Shown piece after piece: positions 52,522-61,185 of a stretch of 64,000 bases of DNA. The notes below the pieces were generated by a model. The model ran no database searches. It worked only from the letters and a program-made list of their open reading frames with translations, and had not been told where the DNA came from. The translations under genes were made by a program, and so were the position numbers. The number at the start of each line of letters is the position of its first letter. Within the stretch, counting starts at the first letter, position 1. This DNA comes from Pseudomonas brassicacearum subsp. neoaurantiaca (GTDB lineage Bacteria > Pseudomonadota > Gammaproteobacteria > Pseudomonadales > Pseudomonadaceae), in assembly GCF_013608025.1 (NCBI RefSeq), contig NZ_VDLV01000001.1, forward strand, positions 1 through 64,000. The letters run 5' to 3'.

Positions 52522-53335
52522 CGGGATACTCCGTGCGATTGAGGACCTGGCAGTAGGAACTGACCGGAAAGTTCGACAGCTCATCGAAGGACGAACCGGC
52601 ATAGCCGAAGATCTTGCCGTCGCTGCGGTGTTGCTGCAGATCGATCAGTACCAGGCCGAGGGTCGGGATGATCTTTTCGCGCCAGACGAACAGGTACAGC
52701 TGGTCGGCAATCTTGTAGTAGTGGCAGCGATCGGTGTCGCAAAGGCCTTGTTCGACACCCTTGAGGCACTGCCAGGCATAGAATTGATCGTTCAGGTAGA
52801 TGTGCTCGTAGACTTCGCTGGGGCTGTAGCGATACAGGTTGCGCAACCCGGTCAGTTCCTGGGTCGGCGCATGGGGGCAATGGTCGGCTTGCCAGGGTTG
52901 ATTCAAGCTGCCGTGGAGGAATTGCACCTCAACCGAGGTCAGGTCCTTGCCGGCCAGGGCGCGGCTGTAGAGGCCTTGCTCGGTTTGTTCGCGACTCGGC
53001 ATGCTGCCGATCACCGCGGTGAACGACGACGTGCCGGTGTCCAGCACCAGGCTGATCGACCAGGCTTGCCCGGCTTCATGCTTGATGAAGTCCACCAGGT
53101 ACAGGCCCGGACGCACCGACGTGGCGCGGTACGCGGCCGAACCGCTGGAGTGGCCGTCGGCGGCGTTCCAGTGCAGCGTGGCGGTTTCAAAACGATGCTC
53201 GATCTGCCAGCCGTTGGAGAAGTACAGGGTGAAGGTCTTGCCGTTGAGGTCGGCCAGGTTGGGCAGGATAAACGCTTCTGGGGCGAAACCATCGGCGAGG
53301 GCGCCGACGGTGATCCAGTCGGATTGTGTGGTCAT
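52514..53335 (-). CDS. MoaF-domain protein
   Basis: A 273-residue protein with beta-rich halves: FTLYFSNGWQIEHRFETATL and SVRPGLYLVDFIKHE, then LNDQFYAWQCLKGVEQGLCDTDRCHYYKI. This is the MoaF N- plus C-domain pair. In Klebsiella moaF belongs to the monoamine-inducible operon linked to tyramine metabolism; its biochemical role is not settled. It is followed by two SDR genes with overlaps, so the three are one unit. ATG 53335 is chosen because GGAG lies upstream. Confidence 0.78.
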   Translation of the reverse strand: MTTQSDWITVGALADGFAPEAFILPNLADLNGKTFTLYFSNGWQIEHRFETATLHWNAADGHSSGSAAYRATSVRPGLYLVDFIKHEAGQAWSISLVLDTGTSSFTAVIGSMPSREQTEQGLYSRALAGKDLTSVEVQFLHGSLNQPWQADHCPHAPTQELTGLRNLYRYSPSEVYEHIYLNDQFYAWQCLKGVEQGLCDTDRCHYYKIADQLYLFVWREKIIPTLGLVLIDLQQHRSDGKIFGYAGSSFDELSNFPVSSYCQVLNRTEYPDA

Positions 53336-53420
53336 TGCATGGCTCCGGTGGGTTGAATGGACAACCCGGAGCATGCGGCCGCGGACGGAGCTCGCCTATC
53401 AACCAAATGGTTGAGCGGGC

Positions 53421-54080
53421 TTAAAGAAACAGCGCGGCCACCAGCTCGGTGCGGCTGCTGACGCCTGCCTTGCGGAACAGATGAATCAGGTGGGTCTTGA
53501 TCGTGGGCAGGCCGACACCCAGCTCAACGGCCAGTTGCTTGTTGCTCGCGCCCTGGCGCAGCAACCAGGCGATCTGGCGCTCCTTGGGAGTGAGTCCGGC
53601 CAACCCGTCGTCAGCGGGCTGCATGTTGGCGACTGCCATTTGCAACAGTGCCTGCAAGGCATTCAGCTGCGCCAGTTGGTCCAGGGTGAAGGCCCCTTGG
53701 TCAGCGGTGCGCAGCAACGAAATGGCCGCCTGGGGCTGGTCGGCGCGATGAGCGACAATCTCCACCACATCGACCACGCCGTAGCGCTGCAGGAAGTCTC
53801 GGTAGCGGCGACTATCACGCAGCGGCTGCCGCGCCATCGCCAACCCCAGCGGCACCACGGCCAGCCCCGTCGAGAGGCAATTGCGCGGCTGCAACGGGTC
53901 GAATTGGCGGTAGTTGTCCAGGTAATCGCGGTGCATCTCGCCGCTCATGCCGTGCAGCCTGAAGTCGCGGGCTTGCAGCTGGCGGTCGACACAATAAAAC
54001 GCTGCCTGGCTGGCGGGCACGAGTTGGGTGAAAGCCTGCAGGCAGCGGCCGGCGACTTCCTGTGCGGGGATGGCGTGCAT
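53421..54080 (-). CDS. LuxR-family transcriptional regulator
   Basis: A 219-residue regulator with a C-terminal LuxR helix-turn-helix (GLTPKERQIAWLLRQGASNKQLAVELGVG, TIKTHLIHLFRKAGVSSRTELV). The N-terminal half lacks the receiver aspartate pattern and is not an obvious acyl-homoserine lactone pocket, though it contains a conserved-looking YRQFDPLQP as in stand-alone LuxR orphans. It lies upstream of the MoaF-SDR unit on the same strand and may activate it. Confidence 0.85.
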   Translation of the reverse strand: MHAIPAQEVAGRCLQAFTQLVPASQAAFYCVDRQLQARDFRLHGMSGEMHRDYLDNYRQFDPLQPRNCLSTGLAVVPLGLAMARQPLRDSRRYRDFLQRYGVVDVVEIVAHRADQPQAAISLLRTADQGAFTLDQLAQLNALQALLQMAVANMQPADDGLAGLTPKERQIAWLLRQGASNKQLAVELGVGLPTIKTHLIHLFRKAGVSSRTELVAALFL

Positions 54081-54136
54081 GGTCGGTTACCTGCGCCGGG
54101 AAAACGCTGCCGGTGTAAACCGGCAGCCAGGAGCGA

Positions 54137-54502
54137 TCAGACTACCGCAAAATAGTGCTTCACGAAGCTGTCGCTGACCACCTCCCACAGCACCGGCGTG
54201 CCTTTGCTCACGAACCAGCTGTCGCCTGCCTTGTAGCGGGTACTTTGGCCGGTGCTTTCGTCGGTCAGCACCACTTCGCCGGTGACCACCGTGGCTTGTT
54301 CGGCGAATGGGTAGACCATGCGAAACCTGCCCTGGGTAGTGCCGAAATAGGCACTGCTGACGGGGTCGGTCGGGGCGCCGAAGGTCATCTTGCCGAAGGC
54401 CTTGACCTCGCCTTCGAGGATCTCCGAGCCCAGGTCGGCAACCGTGCCCCAGGCGTCGAGCTCGGATAGTTGGATGTCTTTCTTGAGTGGGGTAACGGGC
54501 AT
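54137..54502 (-). CDS. Cupin-domain (EutQ-like) protein
   Basis: A 121-residue single cupin. The core shows TQGRFRMVYPFAEQATVVTGEVVLTDESTG and YKAGDSWFVSKGTPVLWEV, the usual two conserved strands though the metal His pattern is weak. Related small cupins occur beside FAD-linked amine oxidases of the PuuB type. It follows the FAD oxidase gene after 32 bases on the same strand, so it is probably in that unit. Confidence 0.8.
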   Translation of the reverse strand: MPVTPLKKDIQLSELDAWGTVADLGSEILEGEVKAFGKMTFGAPTDPVSSAYFGTTQGRFRMVYPFAEQATVVTGEVVLTDESTGQSTRYKAGDSWFVSKGTPVLWEVVSDSFVKHYFAVV

Positions 54503-54534
54503 GGCAGTTCTCCAGTGAATGAAACAGTCAGGGC

Positions 54535-55833
54535 TCAACGGCGACCGTTGAAATAGCCCGAGAGTTGATGAAGGCTTTTGCCGGCGGTGAGCAGCAGTGG
54601 GCGGATATGGTCCTTGCCGAGGATCTGCGCATGCTTGACCGAGCTGATCAGGTCGTAGCGCGAAGAACCTTCGCTCATGCCTTCGGCCAACACCTTGCAG
54701 ATGATGTGGCTGGGCGTGACTCCGAAACCGGCATAGCCCTGTACGTAAAAAGCGTTGGGGCGGCCACTCAGTGTGCCGATCTGCGGGAACAGGTTGGCCC
54801 CGGTCGCCATGGGCCCGCCCCAGGCCAGATCGATCTTCACGTCCTTGAGGTACGGGAAGATCTTCAGCATCAGGTTGCGGTTCCAAGCCTTGAGGTCCAG
54901 CGGGATGTGCTCGACAAACGGCGTGGCGGCCCCGAACAGCAGGCGGTTTTCGTTGGTGACGCGGTAGTAGTCGATCACCGGCCGGATATCGCTGTAGGCG
55001 CCGCGTATCGGGCTGATGCGGTTGATCAGCTCGTCCGACAGCGGTTCGGTCATCAACTGGAAGGCGTAGGTGTTGACGGTGGTCTTGTGCAATTCCGGTT
55101 CAAGCTTGTTGAGGAAACTGTCGCAAGCCCAGAGCAGCTTGGCGGCCTTGACCGAGCCGCGGCCGGTACGCACGGTGATGCGCTCGCCGTAACTCACTTC
55201 CAGGGCCGGGCTGTGCTCGAAGATGCGCACACCATGGCCGGCCAGCGCCTTGGCTTCGCCCAGCAGCAGGTTGAGTGAGTGCACGTGCCCGCCACCCATG
55301 TGCAGCAATGCGCTGCTGTAGGCGTCGGAGCCGATGATCTGCTTGACCTCGGACCCCGCCATGAAGCGGATTTCGTCCTTGGTGTTGATCGACTTGAAGT
55401 CCTTTTCCCAGGCACGCAAGGTTTTTTCCTGGCGAGCATTGAAGCCCATGTACCCATAGCCGTGGCAGAAGTCGGCATCAATGGAATATTTGGCGATGCG
55501 GTCCTTGATGATGCCGGCGCCCAGCTCGCTGATTTCGAAGATCTGGCGTAGACCGTCGTCGCCGACTTGCTGCTTGATCTTCTCTAGGTCATGGCCGATT
55601 CCCGCCATGATCTGCCCGCCGTTGCGCCCGGTACCGCCAAAACCCAGGTAGCGCGCTTCGAGCACCACGATGTTGGTGATACCTTTTTCAGCGAGTTCCA
55701 GCGCGGTGTTGATGCCGGAGAAACCGCCACCAATCACCACCACGTCAGCTTCCACGTCCTGTTCGAGGGTCGGGAAGCTGAGGTTGTATTTCTTGGTCGC
55801 TGAATAGTAGGTAGGCGTTTCGATATTGATCAT
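54535..55833 (-). CDS. FAD-dependent oxidoreductase (PuuB/gamma-glutamylputrescine oxidase-like)
   Basis: A 432-residue flavoprotein of the DAO family. It starts with a short arm before VVVIGGGFSGINTALELAEKG (FAD-binding Rossmann motif, about residues 31-51), then RNGGQIMAGIG, and near the end GYAGFGVTPSHIICKVLAEG. It resembles amine-oxidising enzymes that release an aldehyde. In this position it could supply the aldehyde to the ALDH at 41.5 kb, which is an inference. It is divergent from hpaR. Confidence 0.85.
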   Translation of the reverse strand: MINIETPTYYSATKKYNLSFPTLEQDVEADVVVIGGGFSGINTALELAEKGITNIVVLEARYLGFGGTGRNGGQIMAGIGHDLEKIKQQVGDDGLRQIFEISELGAGIIKDRIAKYSIDADFCHGYGYMGFNARQEKTLRAWEKDFKSINTKDEIRFMAGSEVKQIIGSDAYSSALLHMGGGHVHSLNLLLGEAKALAGHGVRIFEHSPALEVSYGERITVRTGRGSVKAAKLLWACDSFLNKLEPELHKTTVNTYAFQLMTEPLSDELINRISPIRGAYSDIRPVIDYYRVTNENRLLFGAATPFVEHIPLDLKAWNRNLMLKIFPYLKDVKIDLAWGGPMATGANLFPQIGTLSGRPNAFYVQGYAGFGVTPSHIICKVLAEGMSEGSSRYDLISSVKHAQILGKDHIRPLLLTAGKSLHQLSGYFNGRR

Positions 55834-56035
55834 GGCGCAGCCTGGAAAAGTGAAGGGTGATCACTGCAGAGCCGATAAGAAGCTCTGTGCCTGTTGGGTG
55901 CTATTAAGTGCCTTCCGAGCGGTAGGTGTCTTGATTATGTATGCCGCTGTCCTTGACCGTGGCTGCCAAGGTCGCTCGTGAATCCGGCCTGGCGCTAACG
56001 CTGAACACGAGGGGCCGCGGCCAATGCTAGAATGT

Positions 56036-56059
56036 CGTTAATCTGTTAACTAATACGAC
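56036..56059. promoter_or_regulatory. Putative HpaR/MarR-type operator
   Basis: TCGTTAATCTGTTAACTAATACGA-type imperfect palindrome (TCGT..ACGA ends, GTTAAC centre) directly before the hpaR start, where MarR proteins usually bind for autoregulation. Confidence 0.5.
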
Positions 56060-56069
56060 GCCGACCCTC

Positions 56070-56492
56070 ATGCCCAAATTGCGCCCATCCTTGACCCTCA
56101 GCTTGCTCCATGCGCGTGAAGCCGCCATGGGATTTTTTCGTCCTTCGCTCAATCAGCACGGGTTGACCGAGCAGCAGTGGCGGGTCATTCGTATCCTGAG
56201 CCAACATGAAGAACTGGAGATCAATCGCCTGGCGGAGCTTGCTTGCATCCTCAAGCCGAGCATGACCGGCGTACTGGCGCGCATGGAGGCGGCGGGAATG
56301 GTGGAGCGGCGCAAGGCGCACCAGGACCAGCGGCGCGTGCTGGTGCGGCTGGCCGAGAAGGGGAAGGACTGTTTTGCCTCGATGAGCCAAAGCATGGAGG
56401 CCAATTATCAGCGCTTGCAGGCGGGCTTTGGCGAGGAGAAGTTGCAGACGCTTCTGGCCTTGCTCAATGAGCTAAAGACCCTCAAGCGCTGA
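56070..56492 (+). CDS. hpaR: MarR-family repressor of the hpa operon (HpaR-like)
   Basis: A 140-residue MarR protein with winged helix: LTEQQWRVIRILSQHEELEINRLAELACILKPSMTGVLARME, then VERRKAHQDQRRVLVRLAEKG. The length and sequence agree with HpaR/HpcR of homoprotocatechuate operons, which release DNA when 4-hydroxyphenylacetate or its dihydroxy product binds. It stands beyond the 3' end of the leftward hpa operon, convergent with it, and is divergent from the FAD oxidase gene. Confidence 0.85.
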   Translation: MPKLRPSLTLSLLHAREAAMGFFRPSLNQHGLTEQQWRVIRILSQHEELEINRLAELACILKPSMTGVLARMEAAGMVERRKAHQDQRRVLVRLAEKGKDCFASMSQSMEANYQRLQAGFGEEKLQTLLALLNELKTLKR

Positions 56493-56521
56493 GTCGATTA
56501 GCTGACGCTCCGCGGTCCAAC

Positions 56522-56612
56522 TGTGGGAGCGAGCCTGCTCGCGAAGAGGGCGTTTCAGTGCGTACATTTGCCAGCTGACACACCGCATTCGCGAGCAGGC
56601 TCGCTCCCACAT
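56522..56612. repeat. REP pair (inverted)
   Basis: Two inverted REP arms, TGTGGGAGCGAGCCTGCTCG and CGCGAGCAGGCTCGCTCCCA, 45 bases apart, between hpaR and the convergent hpaI. Confidence 0.85.
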
Positions 56613-56649
56613 TTTGATCTCTGTACATCAGCGAGCACCGCAACAGCGG

Positions 56650-57453
56650 TCAGTAGATAGCACCGGCCGTACTTGCAGGCGCCGCTGAATCCTTGAACGC
56701 CGCCGCCAGGCTTTGCAACCCGCGCATCAGCACCGTGGTGTCCACGCCGACCGCGACGAACGCCGCACCCAGCTCGATGTAGCGCCTGGCCAAGGCCTGG
56801 TCGGCGCTGAGAATGCCGGCGGCCTTGCCGGCTTTGCGGATGCGGGCGATGGCGTCTTCGATTGCCGCCTGCACTTCAGGATGGCCCGGATTGCCGCGAT
56901 GGCCCATCGAGGCGCTGAGATCCGCCGGCCCGATGAACACCCCGTCGACGCCTTCTACGGCCGCGATGGCATCCAGGTTGGCCAAGCCTTCACGGTTCTC
57001 GATTTGCACCAGCAAGCAAATCTGCTCATCGGCATGGTCGAGGTAGCCGGCGATGCTGTTCCAACGCGACGCGCGTGCCAGCGCGCTGCCGACGCCACGC
57101 ACGCCCTTGGGTGGGTAGTGGACGGCTTTGACCAGTTCTTGCGCCTGGGCGGCGCTCTCGACCATGGGGATCAACAACGTCTGCGCGCCAATATCGAGCA
57201 CTTGCTTGATTAGCGCCGTGTCGCCGATGACCGGGCGAATCACCGGTTGGCTCGGGTAGGGCGCCACGGCCTGGAGCTGGCCGAGCATGCCACGCAGATC
57301 GTTGGGTGCGTGTTCGCCGTCGATCAGCAGCCAATCGAATCCGGCGTTGGCGGCCAGTTCCGCGCAGTAGGCATCGGCCAGTCCCAGCCAGAGGCCGATC
57401 TGGGCCTCACCGCTGCGCAGGCGCTGTTTGAAGGTGTTCACAGGCATATCCAT
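56650..57453 (-). CDS. hpaI: 4-hydroxy-2-oxo-heptane-1,7-dioate aldolase
   Basis: A 267-residue class II aldolase of the HpcH/HpaI fold, cleaving the C7 hydroxy-keto acid to pyruvate and succinate semialdehyde. Seen: [52 protein letters not shown], the metal ligands in QIENREG and [18 protein letters not shown] (Glu and Asp). It is last of the operon hpaG1-G2-E-D-F-X-H-I; GGAGG lies seven to eight bases before the ATG. Confidence 0.95.
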   Translation of the reverse strand: MDMPVNTFKQRLRSGEAQIGLWLGLADAYCAELAANAGFDWLLIDGEHAPNDLRGMLGQLQAVAPYPSQPVIRPVIGDTALIKQVLDIGAQTLLIPMVESAAQAQELVKAVHYPPKGVRGVGSALARASRWNSIAGYLDHADEQICLLVQIENREGLANLDAIAAVEGVDGVFIGPADLSASMGHRGNPGHPEVQAAIEDAIARIRKAGKAAGILSADQALARRYIELGAAFVAVGVDTTVLMRGLQSLAAAFKDSAAPASTAGAIY

Positions 57454-57468
57454 CGAGCGGTCCTCCGC

Positions 57469-58272
57469 TTACACAAAACGACAGGCAATCGAGCCCAGCA
57501 TGTCGTAGTCGACATGGAAGGTATCGCCGGGGTTGGCCGCCACGGGGCGGGTAAACGAGCCGCCCAGGATGATTTGCCCAGGCTGCAGGGTGACGTCGTA
57601 GGCGGCCAGCTTGTTGGCGAGCCAGGCCACGCCTTTGGCCGGGTGATTGAGCACGGCGGCGGAGACGCCGGACTCTTCGATCACGCCGTTGCGGTAAAGC
57701 ACGGCCGGCACCTTGCGCAGGTCGACCTCGGTAGGGCGCACGGCGCGCCCGCCCATGACCACGCCGGCATTGGCGGCGTTGTCGGAAATGGTGTCGAACA
57801 CCTTGCGCGTCGCCTTGGTCTGCGGGTCGATCTGCTGGATCCGCGCATCGATGATCTCCAGCGCCGGGATCACCCATTCGGTGGCGTCCAGCACATCGAA
57901 CACCGTCACGTTCGGGCCTTTCAACGGTTTGCCCAGGATGAACGCCAACTCGACTTCCACCCGCGGCACGATAAAGCGCTCGAAGGGGATATCGGTGCCT
58001 TCATCGAAGAACATGTCGTCGAGCAGCGCGCCGTAATCGGGCTCGGTGATATTCGAGGACACCTGCATGGCGCGCGAGGTCAGGCCGATCTTGTGCCCGA
58101 CCAGCTTGCGTCCGTCCTTGATTTTCTGAGCGACCCACGCACGCTGGATGGCGTAGGCGTCATCGAGGGTCATCGCCGGATGCTCTAGGGAAAACTGGCG
58201 CACCTGTTCCCGTGAGCGTTCGGCCTGGTCGAGGCGCGCGGCGGCTTGCTGGATAAGCAGTTGATCGAGCAT
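57469..58272 (-). CDS. hpaH: 2-oxo-hept-3-ene-1,7-dioate hydratase
   Basis: A 267-residue hydratase of the MhpD/HpaH family. [34 protein letters not shown] at the start, then [18 protein letters not shown] (metal ligands) and a C-terminal [23 protein letters not shown] are family hallmarks. It hydrates OHED before the HpaI aldolase step. Stop and next start are 15 bases apart. Confidence 0.95.
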   Translation of the reverse strand: MLDQLLIQQAAARLDQAERSREQVRQFSLEHPAMTLDDAYAIQRAWVAQKIKDGRKLVGHKIGLTSRAMQVSSNITEPDYGALLDDMFFDEGTDIPFERFIVPRVEVELAFILGKPLKGPNVTVFDVLDATEWVIPALEIIDARIQQIDPQTKATRKVFDTISDNAANAGVVMGGRAVRPTEVDLRKVPAVLYRNGVIEESGVSAAVLNHPAKGVAWLANKLAAYDVTLQPGQIILGGSFTRPVAANPGDTFHVDYDMLGSIACRFV

Positions 58273-58284
58273 GACAAGATTCTC

Positions 58285-59589
58285 TTAGTGAGGATTGACG
58301 ATGGCGGCCTGGGTGCGCAGCACCAGCACGCCACCGAGTGCAATAAGCAAGGCCAGGGCGTAGAGGGCCAGGCTGGCGCTGTGGGTGGTATCGCGCACCC
58401 AGCCGATCAGGTAGGGCGCGAAGAACGAAGCGATGCTGCCAAACGAACTGATCAAGGCAATGCCGGCGGCTTGGGTGCTGTTGGACAGGAACGCTGGCGG
58501 CAACTGCCAGAACATCGGCAACGCGGCACTGGCGCCCATGCCCGCGACAATCAAACCGCCGAGTACCAAGGCCGGGTTGGCGGGGGCGAGCCCGGCGATG
58601 GCGATGCCGCCAGCCGCCATCAGCAACGGCACACACAGGTGCCAGCGGCGTTCGCGGTGTCGATCGGATGAACGTCCGCAGCCGATCATGAAAAAGCACC
58701 CGGCCAGGTACGGCAGCGCACTGAGCAGGCCGACTTTGCCGTCGCTCCCGACCCCGGCGCCGTGGATCAGTGTCGGCATCCAGAACGCCAGGGTGTTGAC
58801 CGCCAGCATCACCGCGAAATACACCGCCACCAGCAACCACACTTGCGGGTTGTTGAGAATCGCGGAGAACGAAGTGATGGATTTGCGCTGTTCTTCGGTG
58901 TGCAGTTGCTCGCGCAGTTGTTGCTTTTGCGCAGGCGTCAGCCAAGTGACGGTCTCGAAGCTGTCTGGCAGGCATTTCAGTACCACCAGCCCAAGGAGGA
59001 TGACCGGCGTGCCCTCGATGACGAACATCCATTGCCAGCCACGCAGGCCGCCCAAGTCATGAAAATGCTCAAGGATGCCGCCCGAGAGCGGCCCGCCGAT
59101 CACTCCGGCCATGGGCACCGCGATTGCAAACAGGGCGGTGACTTGTGCACGCCGGCCGGCCGGGTACCAACGGTTCAGGAACACCAGGATGCCCGGAAAG
59201 AAACCTGCCTCGGCCATCCCGAGCAAGAAGCGCAGCAGATAGAAGCCCATCGCGCTGTCGATCAGGAACATGCACGTCGACAACGCGCCCCACACCACCA
59301 TCAGCGCTGCGATCCAGCGTCGCGGGCCGACACGGTCCAGGGCCATGTTGCTCGGCACGCCGAACAACGCGTACGCGACGAAGAACAGGCCGGCGCCGAA
59401 GCCATAGACGGTGTCGCTGAAATTGAGGTCGGCGCTCATCTGCATCTTGGCGAAGCCGATGTTGATGCGGTCGAGGTGAGCGAACAGGTAACAGATCAAC
59501 AACAGCGGCATCAGCCGCCAGGTGATGGTGCCGTGGGTGCGGTCGTGGGCAATGCTGGCAAGGGTGTTGGCGGTATTGGCTGTGCTCAT
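58285..59589 (-). CDS. hpaX: 4-hydroxyphenylacetate permease (MFS)
   Basis: A 434-residue MFS anion:cation symporter with 12 helices. RINIGFAKMQMSADLNFSDTVYGFGAGLFFVAY (first loop and helices), FLLGMAEAGFFPGILVFLNRWYPAGRRAQVTA and the inverted motif CGRSSDRHRERRWH are typical of the ACS/phthalate permease group that includes HpaX. It lies inside the hpa operon, so 4-hydroxyphenylacetate or its dihydroxy form is the probable substrate. Confidence 0.92.
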   Translation of the reverse strand: MSTANTANTLASIAHDRTHGTITWRLMPLLLICYLFAHLDRINIGFAKMQMSADLNFSDTVYGFGAGLFFVAYALFGVPSNMALDRVGPRRWIAALMVVWGALSTCMFLIDSAMGFYLLRFLLGMAEAGFFPGILVFLNRWYPAGRRAQVTALFAIAVPMAGVIGGPLSGGILEHFHDLGGLRGWQWMFVIEGTPVILLGLVVLKCLPDSFETVTWLTPAQKQQLREQLHTEEQRKSITSFSAILNNPQVWLLVAVYFAVMLAVNTLAFWMPTLIHGAGVGSDGKVGLLSALPYLAGCFFMIGCGRSSDRHRERRWHLCVPLLMAAGGIAIAGLAPANPALVLGGLIVAGMGASAALPMFWQLPPAFLSNSTQAAGIALISSFGSIASFFAPYLIGWVRDTTHSASLALYALALLIALGGVLVLRTQAAIVNPH

Positions 59590-59640
59590 GGTTTTATACT
59601 TTTTGTCTGAGGGGCCGATTGAACGAACGGGCAGGGCGCG

Positions 59641-60033
59641 TCAGCCCACCTGTGCCTTGAGGAAGGCGTGCACGTTGTTTTGCTTGAAGTTGAGCTGCTC
59701 GTGCAGTTCGATCATTTCAAATGACAAGGCCAGCAGGCGTTGGGCCTGCAGGTCGGCGAAGTGCCCGGTGATCACGTCGAATAGTTTTTCGGCGACTTTC
59801 TGCCGTGTCGCCAGGTCGCGGCCATGGCCGACCTTCAGGGTCATGTGCACGAAGGCGTAGTCATGTTTGCCATCGGCCATGCGCCAGGTATCCAGGCGTA
59901 CGCCGCGGCTGCGGATGCCTCCCAGCGGGAACACGCCACTGTCGCCCAAGGTGGCGTGGACCTTTTCAAACAGGCCGGGCAGGTCCGCCTGCTGTTCGAT
60001 GTTGTCGGTGTACTCAGCGATAAAGTGGGGCAT
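59641..60033 (-). CDS. hpaF: 5-carboxymethyl-2-hydroxymuconate delta-isomerase
   Basis: A 130-residue tautomerase-fold enzyme. MPHFIAEYTDNIEQQADLPGL has the catalytic Pro2 after Met removal; GGIRSRGVRLDTWRMADG supplies the arginines of the active site. It matches CHMI of homoprotocatechuate pathways (about 126 residues). Between it and hpaD is a short palindromic spacer. Confidence 0.95.
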   Translation of the reverse strand: MPHFIAEYTDNIEQQADLPGLFEKVHATLGDSGVFPLGGIRSRGVRLDTWRMADGKHDYAFVHMTLKVGHGRDLATRQKVAEKLFDVITGHFADLQAQRLLALSFEMIELHEQLNFKQNNVHAFLKAQVG

Positions 60034-60104
60034 GGGGCCTCCTGCGTCGGCAGTTTGAGCCGCAAGCTTCGAGCGGCAAGTTGATGGGCGCTTGTGGTTG
60101 GTGG

Positions 60105-60962
60105 CTAGACAGGGAAGATGGCGTTGATCTGCCCGGTGCCCGAGCTGCCGAAAGGCGCAGTGATGATTTCCGCCGGCTTGGTGTAGTCCGGCCCGCCGAG
60201 CAAACCCAGGAGCATCGCGGTGTCATGCATCTTGCCTTCGCCAAAACAGTGCTCGGCGTAGTCGGGGAGCATGGCGCAGAACTCTTTCCAGCGACCTTGG
60301 CGCCACAGCTCCACGACGTGAAGGTCGACCTGTTTGTCGAATTCACGCGTCCAGTTATGGATGTTGGCTTCGGCATTGCGGTCGTCGGAGAAACGATGCG
60401 AGAGTGAACCCGAGGCCAATACCACGACTTTGCGGTCGCTTTTTTCGATGGCACGGCGCACCGCTGCACCGAAGGTGAAGCTGTCCTGCAGGCGATGCCA
60501 GGCACACCAGGCGGCAATCGACACCACTTTGAATTTTTGATCTTCCGGCACGCCCATGTGCATATAGCGCATCGGCACCAGGGTGCCGTATTCCAACTCC
60601 AGGCTGGGGATGTTGTGGGCCAGGGTGCGCACGTCGGCGGCGTTGGCTTCGGCGGCGATCAGCTCGCCCAGCTCCGGGCAGCCAGGGTATTCGTACTCCA
60701 TATTCTTGATGAAGTGCGGCAGCTCGTTGCTGGTGTAGGTGCCCTTGAAGTGCTCGCCGCTGTTGACGTGATAGGCGCTGTTGACCAACCAGTGCACATC
60801 GAACACCACAGCGGTGTCGGCGCCCAGTTCGCGCGCGCGGCGGCCGATTTCCTTGTGGCCGGCGATCGCCGCTTCACGGCAGCCGTGGTGTTTGCCCGGC
60901 AGCTCCGACAGATACATCGATGGAACGTGGCAGATTTTCGCAGCCAGGACGACTTCGCCCAT
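60105..60962 (-). CDS. hpaD: 3,4-dihydroxyphenylacetate 2,3-dioxygenase
   Basis: A 285-residue class III (LigB-like) extradiol dioxygenase, ring-opening homoprotocatechuate. It begins MGEVVLAAKICHVPSMYLSELPGKHHGCREAA, with metal ligand His in HVPSMY; FDVHWLVNSAYHVN, GTLVPMRYMHMG and VVVLASGSLSHRFSDD hold the further metal and catalytic residues. It is nearly collinear with E. coli HpaD. A REP-type repeat lies between it and hpaE. Confidence 0.96.
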   Translation of the reverse strand: MGEVVLAAKICHVPSMYLSELPGKHHGCREAAIAGHKEIGRRARELGADTAVVFDVHWLVNSAYHVNSGEHFKGTYTSNELPHFIKNMEYEYPGCPELGELIAAEANAADVRTLAHNIPSLELEYGTLVPMRYMHMGVPEDQKFKVVSIAAWCAWHRLQDSFTFGAAVRRAIEKSDRKVVVLASGSLSHRFSDDRNAEANIHNWTREFDKQVDLHVVELWRQGRWKEFCAMLPDYAEHCFGEGKMHDTAMLLGLLGGPDYTKPAEIITAPFGSSGTGQINAIFPV

Positions 60963-61037
60963 GATGATTCTCCTGAAAAATTGTTCTTGTTGGATCTCGG
61001 GACGGCGGGTGAATCAGGTCTTGCTGGTGCTGGGGCT

Positions 61038-61162
61038 TTTGTGGCGAGGGGATTTATCCCCGTTGGGGCGCGAAGCGGCCCCCTCGGTAGGCCTGGCACA
61101 CCGATTTCTCAAATATTGGGGCTGCTGCGCAGCCCAGCGGGGATAAATCCCCTCGCCACAAG
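61038..61162. repeat. REP-like inverted pair within the hpa operon
   Basis: TTGTGGCGAGGGGATTTATC at 61038 and the inverse GATAAATCCCCTCGCCACAA at 61142 frame about 80 bases that contain further inner palindromes (CTGCTGCGCAGC). It lies between hpaE and hpaD. Confidence 0.85.
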
Positions 61163-61185
61163 GTTGATCACCAGACTTTTCTAGG

